Of a DNA stretch of 49,938 bases, positions 35,259 through 43,443 are shown piece by piece. The notes under the pieces were generated by a model. That model ran no database searches and was not told the DNA's origin. It saw only the letters and a program-made list of their open reading frames with translations. The translations under genes and the position numbers were made by a program. Source of the DNA: JAAELZ01 sp965209105 (GTDB lineage: Bacteria; Pseudomonadota; Gammaproteobacteria; Arenicellales; Poriferihabitantaceae); the NCBI GenBank assembly GCA_965209105.1, contig CBDBQB010000037.1, forward strand, positions 1 to 49,938. The letters are read 5' to 3'. How positions within the stretch are numbered: the first letter of the stretch is position 1; every line of letters starts with the position of its first letter.

Positions 35259-35543
35259 TTAGAAATTATGATCTTCGTCGTCTTTGTCGTCTTCTTCTTC
35301 TACTGTTGCTTCTTGTCCTTCAACGGGTATGCTGATCGATTTAGCCGGTACGATTGTTGAAATCGCATGTTTATAAATCATTTGATTCACGGCATTCTTC
35401 AGCAAAATAACGAACTGATCGTAAGAATCAATTTGCCCTTGAAGTTTAATACCATTGACAAGGAAGACCGAGACAGGAATATGTTCCCGACGCAGAATAT
35501 TTAAAAATGGATCTTGAACGGGTGCCCCTTTTGCTTGTGCCAT
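35259..35543 (-). CDS. hfq: RNA chaperone Hfq
   Basis: A 94-residue Sm-like protein that pairs small RNAs with mRNAs. Typical segments: Sm1 (DPFLNILRREHIPVSVFLVNGIKLQG) and Sm2 (MIYKHAISTIVP), with QIDSYDQFVILLKN between. The C-terminal tail is unusually acidic (EEEDDKDDEDH). The gene starts with its own intergenic region upstream; miaA does not precede it in this window. hflX follows. Confidence 0.96.
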   Translation of the reverse strand: MAQAKGAPVQDPFLNILRREHIPVSVFLVNGIKLQGQIDSYDQFVILLKNAVNQMIYKHAISTIVPAKSISIPVEGQEATVEEEDDKDDEDHNF

Positions 35544-36109
35544 ATTTACTCCGATGTCTCTATTTTGATTGTTGTCTAAGCAGCTTCAATTCTTCCATGA
35601 AGCTATCGGTTATAAGTTCATATTGATATTGATACTGTACAATAGTATCACCATATTGGTGGCAAGGTTATGTACACAATATCTTATTGCACTTAATCAA
35701 ACTCTAATATAGAGACTTTTGTAGCAAATACAAGTGGCGAGACTTACAAAATTAGGTATTTGGCATAGGTTAAGCCAAAAAGCAAAGGAAACGGCGCGGG
35801 GCAAAAAAATTTGGAGAGAAGACAACGATTAACCTACCCCCCTTTCAACAGACACCCCAGTCTACAGCAAGAAGTATATTCGGTTATTGTCTCCCCTCCA
35901 AAACTGGAAAGGAAAAACGATCCGTAGAAACCAATATACTACCGTTTATATTATTACACAAGCCGCTTATCTATTTATTTGCCCGAATATAAATATTTAT
36001 TGCTTCTTTTAGCTGTAATTAAACGGCGTTCTTTTGTGCGCATACTCACAGACTCACTTAAATTCAAGATATAGACTTACGCCTTAATAAATAAGGACAC
36101 GGTTCAAGG
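35544..36109. other. Divergent intergenic region between hfq and the pseudopilin gene
   Basis: A 566-base AT-rich gap. It must hold promoters of hfq-hflX and of the pseudopilin gene. I see no gene, tRNA or clear palindrome. Confidence 0.45.
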
Positions 36110-36676
36110 ATGATAAGCAATCGATGCGCGCGTACTCGCAATCCCACTTTAGACTTTGCTCAGCAAGGCACCACCCTACTGGAAATACTATTTACGCTCG
36201 CCATCATCACAATTCTCACCAGCATAGCATCACCCTCATTTTCGGCACTGATGAACAAGGCGAGTATTGAGACGGTTCGCAATCATCTGTATCAGGATCT
36301 AAGATTGATTAGAAGCGCGGCCATGACGCGCCACAAACCGACTTATTTATGGGGCTTAGATAAACAAGGCAATCCCTCAAAACAAACTCATTGGGATTCC
36401 GGGTGGATCGGCTTTGTCGATAACAATCTAAGCCTGCATTATGATCTGGGTGATGAGATGATTACAGAATATCGAAACAACGATTACCAACGCATCAGTG
36501 TCATACTCCACGCAGTCCAGAAAAATATTAAAATCAACGAAAGAGGCCGCTCTGTAATCAACGGACACTTCAGAGTCTGCGATCCCAAACAATCAAAAGC
36601 ACAAGCGATGACGCTGATTCAAATGAATGCTAAAGGGAAATTAGCCTTGGGCACCGAAAAAAAAGCCTGTCGCTAA
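36110..36676 (+). CDS. Minor type IV pseudopilin (FimT/GspH-like), orphan
   Basis: A 188-residue protein with a prepilin signal: a leader ending in QQG, then TTLLEILFTLAIITILTSIASP with Glu at mature position 5. The leader is longer than usual (~20 residues). The remaining region (ALMNKASIETVRNHLYQDLRLIRSAAM...) fits the GspH/FimT family. A Cys pair near the C terminus (FRVCDPK, KKACR) may form a disulfide. No other pilus gene is adjacent. Confidence 0.88.
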   Translation: MISNRCARTRNPTLDFAQQGTTLLEILFTLAIITILTSIASPSFSALMNKASIETVRNHLYQDLRLIRSAAMTRHKPTYLWGLDKQGNPSKQTHWDSGWIGFVDNNLSLHYDLGDEMITEYRNNDYQRISVILHAVQKNIKINERGRSVINGHFRVCDPKQSKAQAMTLIQMNAKGKLALGTEKKACR

Positions 36677-36696
36677 AATAGCGCGCAAAAAATGAT

Positions 36697-38595
36697 CTAG
36701 CCCAGTGTTTCTCTATTGGGGTGCACGCTTTTCTGTAATGCTACTACTGATTGATAAAGTGCTTCTGCGTTTAATTTATCCGCAGGCTTGCCAAGTAAAA
36801 CCTGCACATCTCTACGTTTTCCAAACAGGCTCCTCCAAATAGAAACGCGAGGCTGTGCAACACGGGAGAAGCGACTCCCGGCCATGCCATGAATATAAAA
36901 GGGCATGATTTTCGCAGCGCTATCTTTTATCGCTAGCTCATAGCCCGCTTTAAAGGGGCTCAGTTCACCATCTTGACTTATTTTACCCTCAGGAAATAAA
37001 CATACCACATGCCCTAAATCCAAAGCAGCGTGAATTTGTTTGATCGCCTCTTTGCTACGTTTAGGAGAAATCGCTATGGTTCCAATGTGTCTTAAGAAAC
37101 GATGCAATAGCCAGTGATCGTAAAAAGTTCGGTCAATTACATACCGAATAGGCCTTGGAACGGCCAGCTGTATTAAGGCCCAATCTATCCAGCTAATATG
37201 GTTCCCGAGCAACAAAACCGCCCCGCTTTCTGGGAACTCACTGTGCTTAACCGCTTTAAGCATGTATCGGCGGTTGAGCGCTGAGGCGATCACAAACTGA
37301 AGTAAATCACGTAGGCCGAAACGCAAATAGAAAAGCGCCCCAAAGCAAGCAATAGCGGAGATTAGATAAAACAACCAAACCGCACTGACGCCGGCCAAGG
37401 CGCTAAAAATCGTAATGAGCAAAAAGCTGAACATGCTGACATTTTGTACCCAATTATTCCCTGCCAAGACTGAGCCGACACGTTCGGGTGGCGCCAAAGA
37501 TTGAATAATGGCATTCAAAGGAACAATAAAAAACGCGCCGAAAAAACCCACGCCGACAAAACAAAGCGTGATCGCGAACATTGAATCCATCCAGGGCACT
37601 AAGCTTAGGCTGACTGCCAGGCCAATCGCGCCAACCGGAATTAGCTGTTTACGGAGTTGCCACTCCGCCAAAGGTTGATATAAAGTGCGCTTGGCAATGC
37701 GGCCGACCAGCATCGCCCCTGCCAAGATGCCGACCCCAGAGCAGGCGAGCATTGCCTGAATGACAGCTGCATTGGTTTCGAGTAGATGCTGCTTTGCATA
37801 GGCAGGAAAAGCCGCCAGTACCATCTGCGAAAGACTCCAAAATACACTCAAGCCAAGAATTGAATATAAGATCTCCCGACGATAGGTGATAGCACCAATA
37901 TTCTTTTTAAGCATTCGGCCAGTAAAATACGCCGACCAATCGAACCCTTCTTTTGGACTACCTGCTGCCTCTAATCCTGGAAGGCGGTAAGCAACCCAAC
38001 ATTCCAGTATGGTGCTGAGCACCAATAACCAACCCAGGGGTGCAATCGCTTGTAAAATCGAAGCTTCGCTTAATGGCGCAGTAGCCAAATGTCTCTCAGC
38101 AAGTAACCACTCAAAAATGATCGAAAATATCAGGGTCCCAGATAAGATCGCCACAATGGTTGTGACTTGCACTTTTGCGTTGGCACCGACGAGCTTCGCT
38201 TCGCCCATCAGCTGCTTGATATAACCATATTTCGCTGGGGAATAAATTGCACTCTGGATGGCGAGCGCAAGCGTCATGGTAAATGCCAGCCGATAATTAG
38301 CTTGATAATAAAAATATACGATTAAGCCACTACAAACGACAGCAATCCATGCACTGACACGTATAATTTTAAGTAGAGGATAGCGATTTGAAAAATAGGC
38401 TGCGGGGGTAAATAACAAGATATATGGCAGCAAGATTAAACTATTCACAATCGCTACCCATACAATTTGCTGCTGGCCATCAAAAATCTTAAACACCGTA
38501 TTTTGAATGGTAATTTTATGACCTAAATCAACAAAGCTGTTCAAAAACAACATGATAAGAAAGAATTTAAATGATGATTCTTGCTTAATATTCAC
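36697..38595 (-). CDS. LplT-like transporter fused to a PlsC-type acyltransferase
   Basis: A 632-residue two-domain membrane protein. Residues ~1-420 are an MFS transporter with about 11-12 helices, resembling the lysophospholipid transporter LplT (DLGHKITIQNTVFKIFDG near the N terminus, then SAIYSPAKYGYIKQLM). The C-terminal part has acyltransferase motifs: LLGNHISWIDW (NHx4D, ~465) and CLFPEGKISQ (FPEG). It probably imports and re-acylates lysophospholipids. It lacks the AMP-binding domain of larger Aas-type fusions. It starts 3 bases after the xerD stop. Confidence 0.92.
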   Translation of the reverse strand: MNIKQESSFKFFLIMLFLNSFVDLGHKITIQNTVFKIFDGQQQIVWVAIVNSLILLPYILLFTPAAYFSNRYPLLKIIRVSAWIAVVCSGLIVYFYYQANYRLAFTMTLALAIQSAIYSPAKYGYIKQLMGEAKLVGANAKVQVTTIVAILSGTLIFSIIFEWLLAERHLATAPLSEASILQAIAPLGWLLVLSTILECWVAYRLPGLEAAGSPKEGFDWSAYFTGRMLKKNIGAITYRREILYSILGLSVFWSLSQMVLAAFPAYAKQHLLETNAAVIQAMLACSGVGILAGAMLVGRIAKRTLYQPLAEWQLRKQLIPVGAIGLAVSLSLVPWMDSMFAITLCFVGVGFFGAFFIVPLNAIIQSLAPPERVGSVLAGNNWVQNVSMFSFLLITIFSALAGVSAVWLFYLISAIACFGALFYLRFGLRDLLQFVIASALNRRYMLKAVKHSEFPESGAVLLLGNHISWIDWALIQLAVPRPIRYVIDRTFYDHWLLHRFLRHIGTIAISPKRSKEAIKQIHAALDLGHVVCLFPEGKISQDGELSPFKAGYELAIKDSAAKIMPFYIHGMAGSRFSRVAQPRVSIWRSLFGKRRDVQVLLGKPADKLNAEALYQSVVALQKSVHPNRETLG

Positions 38596-38598
38596 GCA

Positions 38599-39447
38599 CT
38601 AACCCCTGGGATGATGCTTCTGGTGGATACTCTGCAGCCTGGCGGTTGCCACATGCGTATATATTTGCGTGGTCGATAAATCTGTGTGCCCCAGCAACAT
38701 TTGTAAGGTGCGTAAATCTGCGCCATGATTTAAAAGGTGTGTGGCGAAGGCGTGTCGCAGACTGTGTGGTGAAACAATAGTTTGAATACCTGCAATTCGA
38801 GTATATTTTTTTATCATCTGCCAAAAAGCTTGCCGGCTCATTCCTGATCCGCGATTACTCAAGAATAAGTGTGAACTTTGTTTCGCGCTGACCAAGCTAT
38901 GTCGTGCAGAGGCTAAATATTGCTCAATATAATCAATGGCTTGCTCTCCAACGGGGACCAATCTTTCTTTATTCCCCTTCCCCAAAACCTTGATAACGCC
39001 GATACGTAAATCGATTTGACCCATCAGCAGGTTTATCAATTCGCTCACCCTTAATCCAGAGGCATAAACCACTTCTAACATTGCGCGATCTCTTAAGCCC
39101 AATACTGCGCCACAATCAGGAGCTACCAATAATTTTTCTACTTCTTCTTCGGAAAGTGCATTCGGCAGTATTTTAGTCACGGAAGGTGATTTAATTTGAG
39201 CAGATGGGTCGCTTACTATGTATCCTTCGCGCAAACGCCATCGATAAAATCGTCTCAAGCTCGAAATGCTACGCGCGATACTGCGAGAAGATACTTGCTG
39301 GCTGCGTTTTGCAAGATAATCCATCAGCGCTGACGCGGAAGCTTTGTCCAGCGAGAGTGATTGTTGCTTCAGGAACACAGCAACTGTGTTCATATCCGTT
39401 CGATACGCGGCTAAAGAGTGCGGGCTAAGACCAGACTCCATCCACAT
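38599..39447 (-). CDS. xerD: Tyrosine recombinase XerD, start codon unresolved
   Basis: A site-specific recombinase that resolves chromosome dimers. Catalytic residues are visible: RDRAMLEVVYASGLRVSEL (first Arg), HSLRHAFATHLLNHGADLR (HxxR) and LGHTDLSTTQIYTHV (His, Tyr nucleophile). The N-terminal core-binding domain has SLAAYRTDM and SRSIARSISSLRRFYRW. The first ATG is at 39447 (MWMESGL), but homologous sequence continues upstream in frame (TDQPIIDQFIDA). No ATG, GTG or TTG exists there before a stop. An ATC or ATT start may be used, or the first helix is lost. Confidence 0.9.
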   Translation of the reverse strand: MWMESGLSPHSLAAYRTDMNTVAVFLKQQSLSLDKASASALMDYLAKRSQQVSSRSIARSISSLRRFYRWRLREGYIVSDPSAQIKSPSVTKILPNALSEEEVEKLLVAPDCGAVLGLRDRAMLEVVYASGLRVSELINLLMGQIDLRIGVIKVLGKGNKERLVPVGEQAIDYIEQYLASARHSLVSAKQSSHLFLSNRGSGMSRQAFWQMIKKYTRIAGIQTIVSPHSLRHAFATHLLNHGADLRTLQMLLGHTDLSTTQIYTHVATARLQSIHQKHHPRG

Positions 39448-39603
39448 AGCATCGATAAACTGATCGATAATGGGCTGATCGGTGTGCGCTGAGGCTTTGA
39501 TAAACGTAGCGATAAACGGCCTAGGAATACAGAACGTGTGATTTTAGCACTAAGTTTTCACACGATGATGATCTGAATAATAAGCCGATCCTATGCCTTG
39601 GCC

Positions 39604-41421
39604 TCAGTCTATCTCTACCTTATGTTCTAATAACCAAAGCCGCTGCAGCGCCTGTTTAATGGTCCCTCTACGCGATGCATCATTGGTCGCTGATAGCAAG
39701 CCCTGAAATAGGGCTTTAGAATCGGCATAGGCGCCACTTTCCATTAAATTTGATGCCGCATGATAGCGTGCGGATTGCCCCCATTGATCATAGCCATTTT
39801 CCTTTGCCAGCGCTGAGCGTAAATAGAACTGAGCAGCTCGGCTTCGCTCGCCCTTTGCCTCGAAAGACTGTGCCTTCCAAAAAAGTATTTCACGTTTATG
39901 CCGAGCAGAGTTTGTCTGAAGACTGACCAAATCTAATAATTTAAGACTGAGATCGTTTTGATGTACGGCTTGTAAATCAAATACGGCTTGCAAAACACGA
40001 TCAACGTCTTCGCCCGCCAACTTCTCTGTCGTGGCTAACCACGCCTCGATTTTCTCGCTGGCGTGCTCAAAGCGCCCTGAAAATATATCGATTCGTGATT
40101 TTTGTAACAGCCAATCGCGCGAATCTATATTCTCTGGGGCGGCACCTAAAAACGGAGCGATAGAGGCAATCAAATTGGCATCACCCGCTTTTAAAGCATG
40201 GTTCAACAGCTTTGCGCTAGCACTGCTTTCCATGTTAGAAAAATCTCCCAAGGTGTTTTGCGTACCAAACAACGTGACTAGCAATGAATACTTGTTTGCC
40301 TCAATTAAATTATTAACAATTTCATTCTTGGCAGCCAAGGCAAGTTTTTCATCGTCCTCGCTGAGTGCCAATGCAGCATAAAGTGAACGAGACGCGATCG
40401 TTAAACCGTCCGATTGCTTTTGCTGCGCAAGCGTAAACCATTGGTTCATTCGCTTGGGATCTAACTGCACCTCATTGACCAAGGAATCCGTCATCAGCAA
40501 ATAGGCGGTTTTTAGATTCTCGCTGTCAAACGCAGCGATGCTGGGAAATAAATCAGGCCGATCTATTTCGAGATACTGTTCTAGCGCAGCCGTTTGTTTA
40601 ACTTGACTCTCTTGGTTTGCATTTCCAGCGATGTTTGCTATCAAGCCGAAAGCCAGCTTCTTTTCCGCGGCTTTAATTCTTTTGCGCTGTTGTTGTTTCC
40701 CGATTGCCTGCAAGGCTTGCGTTTGAGTAATCTCATTCGCTGTAAAACGATAAAAACTTAGTAATAACTTCGCCTGAATAGAGGAAACGGCCGCCAATAA
40801 GCGGGCACCGCCAACCGTATCGCCCGCGAGATGTTCAATAACGGATCTTTGTATATACCAGTCAGCCGATTGTGGTTTGAATTCATCGTGGAACCTAATC
40901 GCTTCTATTTTGGCGTTGGTATGATCCCCCTGGGCTTGATATAAAGCAATCATTTCACGACGAATGTTTTGCTCAGTTTTGGTCGAAAGTTTTCCGTTTG
41001 CAATAGCATCTTGTAACAGCGTTCTAGCCGCTACGAACTCTCCCAATGCAATCATCGCTTTGGCCTGATAAACCAGCGAGAATTCTTTCGCGGCACCGAA
41101 GCTGGCGGGCAATCCTTTGGCATCTTGTTTTAGCCTGTGCCAATCCTTAAGCTGAACCATGATATTCCACTTTTGTTCCGCCCATGCTTTCCAAGTATCA
41201 ATCTCAGCAGTTTTGGGTGGATTTTCTTGAAGGAACTGTAGGGATAACTCGGTGGCACCTGCTTTAAGAAAATCACCGGCTGTATCAAGCACGCCCTGGT
41301 GAGCACTCGCAAGCCCATCTGCGGTGAGTGTTGGCTGCGCTTGGGTTGGGAGTTCTTGAGCAACACTCACGTTTAAAGGAAGCAGGAGTGCTAAAACCAA
41401 TGAGGGCATTCGATTAAACAT
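39604..41421 (-). CDS. Secreted helical-repeat protein of unknown function
   Basis: About 605 residues from the preferred start MFNRMPSLVLALLLPLNVSVAQ, a clear signal peptide with a GGGGA site upstream. A longer frame opens at 41472 but has no ribosome site. The mature part is almost all helical and rich in Ala/Leu, with TPR-like pairs (FSLVYQAKAMIALGEFVAARTLLQ, REILFWKAQSFEAKGERSRAAQFYL, ARYHAASNLMESGAYADSKALFQ). It is likely a periplasmic scaffold. The gene follows rplS by ~70 bases and may be read through from that operon. Confidence 0.8.
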   Translation of the reverse strand: MFNRMPSLVLALLLPLNVSVAQELPTQAQPTLTADGLASAHQGVLDTAGDFLKAGATELSLQFLQENPPKTAEIDTWKAWAEQKWNIMVQLKDWHRLKQDAKGLPASFGAAKEFSLVYQAKAMIALGEFVAARTLLQDAIANGKLSTKTEQNIRREMIALYQAQGDHTNAKIEAIRFHDEFKPQSADWYIQRSVIEHLAGDTVGGARLLAAVSSIQAKLLLSFYRFTANEITQTQALQAIGKQQQRKRIKAAEKKLAFGLIANIAGNANQESQVKQTAALEQYLEIDRPDLFPSIAAFDSENLKTAYLLMTDSLVNEVQLDPKRMNQWFTLAQQKQSDGLTIASRSLYAALALSEDDEKLALAAKNEIVNNLIEANKYSLLVTLFGTQNTLGDFSNMESSASAKLLNHALKAGDANLIASIAPFLGAAPENIDSRDWLLQKSRIDIFSGRFEHASEKIEAWLATTEKLAGEDVDRVLQAVFDLQAVHQNDLSLKLLDLVSLQTNSARHKREILFWKAQSFEAKGERSRAAQFYLRSALAKENGYDQWGQSARYHAASNLMESGAYADSKALFQGLLSATNDASRRGTIKQALQRLWLLEHKVEID

Positions 41422-41490
41422 ACGCCATTTCCCCATTCCACTGTTCGTTCTGGGCCTAATCAGAACGAACATTAATTAATAATGGGCGAC

Positions 41491-41835
41491 TTAAAGCTTC
41501 TCTTTGATGCGCGCAGAACGACCCGTGCGCTCACGAAGATAATAAAGTTTGGCGCGGCGCACATCGCCCCGACGCTTGACTTCAATTTCGTGAACCAATG
41601 GACTATGGGTTTGAAATACTCGCTCAACACCTTCTCCCGAAGACATTTTGCGCACGGTAAACGAAGAATGGATGCCGCGATTTTTCTTTGCGATCACCAC
41701 CCCTTCAAAGGCTTGAATACGCTGGCGGTCGCCCTCCCGTATCATCACATTTACTTTTAGCGTGTCGCCTGGACCGAAATCAGGTACATCAGATTTAAGT
41801 TGCTCGGCGTTAATCGTATCAATTATGTTAGTCAT
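41491..41835 (-). CDS. rplS: 50S ribosomal protein L19
   Basis: A 114-residue ribosomal protein. The start MTNIIDTINAEQLKSDVPDF matches L19; an upstream in-frame GTG is unlikely. GGAGAC lies 8 bases before the ATG. Typical segments: FGPGDTLKVNVMIREGDRQRIQAFEGVVIA and PLVHEIEVKRRGDVRRAKLYYL. It is the last gene of rpsP-rimM-trmD-rplS. Confidence 0.96.
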   Translation of the reverse strand: MTNIIDTINAEQLKSDVPDFGPGDTLKVNVMIREGDRQRIQAFEGVVIAKKNRGIHSSFTVRKMSSGEGVERVFQTHSPLVHEIEVKRRGDVRRAKLYYLRERTGRSARIKEKL

Positions 41836-41865
41836 TTTTCGTGTCTCCACGTCTATTTCAATTAA

Positions 41866-42588
41866 TTATAGCGTGTCGCTAGGATTCTTTTTTAATAAAT
41901 CCGGGCGACGTTGTTTTGTCACTTTCAGTGCCTCGGCATCGCGCCACTGAGCAATCTTTTCATGATTGCCACTGAGCAACACCTCAGGCACATTCAAATT
42001 CTCAAAGCTTTCTGGCCGCGTATACTGCGGAAAATCTAGCAAACCACTGCTGAATGATTCTTGTTCTGCAGACGCTGCATTTCCCAACACATTCGGTAAC
42101 AATCTCGATACCGCTTCAATCACCACCATGGCCGCGAATTCACCGCCCGCTAATACGTAATCACCAATCGATATTTCGTCATCAACGCGCGTTTGTATCA
42201 CTCGCTCATCAATGCCCTCATATCGACCGGCAATGAGTGTAAAAGCCTCACTCTGGGCAAAAGCCACCACATCTTTTTGCGTCATTCGCCGCCCTTTCGG
42301 GCTTAAATATATCACCGGTGCCGCCGTATTTTTCGGCGTTACCGACTTGATCGAATCAATCGCTGCTACCAGCGGTTCAGCCATCATCACCATACCAGGC
42401 CCGCCACCATAAGGTCGATCATCGACCGTTCGATGACGATTCGTCGCGAAGTCACGCGGGTTCGTCAAGGTTAAGGCCAAAGCCTGCTTATCTATTGCGC
42501 GCCCGGAAATTCCAAACTTCAAGGCCTCGAACATTTCAGGGAAGATAGAAATAACATTCACTGTAAGCGGTTTGCTCGCCTTAGTCAT
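41866..42588 (-). CDS. trmD: tRNA (guanine37-N1)-methyltransferase TrmD
   Basis: A 240-residue enzyme that methylates G37 of tRNAs using S-adenosylmethionine. The knot region and binding loops include DDRPYGGGPGMVMM, IYLSPKGRRM, AGRYEGIDERV, and SIGDYVLAGGEFAA. The start at 42588 overlaps the rimM stop (ATGA), giving translational coupling; five residues upstream in frame are unlikely to be used. Confidence 0.96.
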   Translation of the reverse strand: MTKASKPLTVNVISIFPEMFEALKFGISGRAIDKQALALTLTNPRDFATNRHRTVDDRPYGGGPGMVMMAEPLVAAIDSIKSVTPKNTAAPVIYLSPKGRRMTQKDVVAFAQSEAFTLIAGRYEGIDERVIQTRVDDEISIGDYVLAGGEFAAMVVIEAVSRLLPNVLGNAASAEQESFSSGLLDFPQYTRPESFENLNVPEVLLSGNHEKIAQWRDAEALKVTKQRRPDLLKKNPSDTL

Positions 42589-43091
42589 TCTATTGCCTCC
42601 CAATCGACTAATATCATCGACTGATCGATATCAACTTCAATCACCACCTCAGTCAACCACGGAATCGCCAGCGATTTACCCTCACGATCTTTAACGATTA
42701 GCACATCATTTGAGCCCGTTTCCATTAATTCAATAATGTTTCCGAGCTCTACACCCTGAGTATTCCTAACGGTTAACCCAATTAAATCTCGCCAATAATA
42801 TTCATTCTCAAGCTTGGGCAAGACTGCGACATCAACTGTGATGTCAAAACCTACCAATGCTTGCGCAGCGTCTCGATCATCGACGCCATCAAATTTAGCC
42901 AACAGCTTTTTACCCGCCTGCTGATGATCGACAACTCGAACGGTTTGCATTTCGCTCGTATTGCGCTTTAAGGTCCAAGGCTGATATTCAAAAATATTCA
43001 GGCTCGGCCGAGTATCTGAAAACACTTTAAGCCAACCACGCACGCCCTGAACAGCTGTAATCTTTCCCAGTATGACCGTATGGGATGTCAT
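42585..43091 (-). CDS. rimM: 16S rRNA processing protein RimM
   Basis: A 168-residue ribosome maturation factor acting on the 30S head, with S19. Typical segments: ILGKITAVQGVRGWLKVFS, GVDDRDAAQALVG, YYWRDLIGLTV and IPWLTEVVIEVDID. The ATG at 43091 is preferred over a TTG in frame at 43115. A hairpin precedes the gene, and the stop overlaps the trmD start. Confidence 0.95.
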   Translation of the reverse strand: MTSHTVILGKITAVQGVRGWLKVFSDTRPSLNIFEYQPWTLKRNTSEMQTVRVVDHQQAGKKLLAKFDGVDDRDAAQALVGFDITVDVAVLPKLENEYYWRDLIGLTVRNTQGVELGNIIELMETGSNDVLIVKDREGKSLAIPWLTEVVIEVDIDQSMILVDWEAIE

Positions 43092-43113
43092 TATCGCATC
43101 TGGGAGAGGCGTC

Positions 43114-43138
43114 AAAAGGTGCGTATAAATCGCACCTT
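43114..43138 (-). terminator. Hairpin with short U-run between rpsP and rimM (attenuator-like)
   Basis: On the minus strand, AAGGTGCG pairs with CGCACCTT (8 bases) around ATTTATA, and the stem runs directly into TTTT then GACG. It lies 10 bases after the rpsP stop and ~25 bases before rimM. Its weak U-run suggests partial termination, lowering rimM-trmD relative to rpsP. Confidence 0.5.
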
Positions 43139-43147
43139 AGTCGTCCA

Positions 43148-43399
43148 CTAAGCAGCTGCTTTTTGCGCTTGCTTTATAAGTTCAGTAACCCGATCAGTTG
43201 CTTGCGCACCCTGAGCAATCCAATGTTGCGCACGCTCCACATCGACACGTAATTTTTCTTCACTACCACGCGCATTAGGGTTATAAAAACCGATGCGTTC
43301 TATAAAACGACCCGTTGGAGATCGGCGTTGGTCTGCCACCGTGATACTGTAAAAAGGACGCTTCTTAGAACCGCCTCGAGAAAGTCTAATAACTACCAT
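43148..43399 (-). CDS. rpsP: 30S ribosomal protein S16
   Basis: An 83-residue ribosomal protein: MVVIRLSRGGSKKRPFYSIT, RRSPTGRFIERIGFYNP, and DVERAQHWIAQGAQATDRV are all typical. It is the first gene of the rpsP-rimM-trmD-rplS cluster and lies 44 bases downstream of pnp, on the same strand. Confidence 0.97.
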   Translation of the reverse strand: MVVIRLSRGGSKKRPFYSITVADQRRSPTGRFIERIGFYNPNARGSEEKLRVDVERAQHWIAQGAQATDRVTELIKQAQKAAA

Positions 43400-43443
43400 G
43401 ATTTAAATAATTTCAAAGGTTTATGTTTAGATATTAATGTGGA

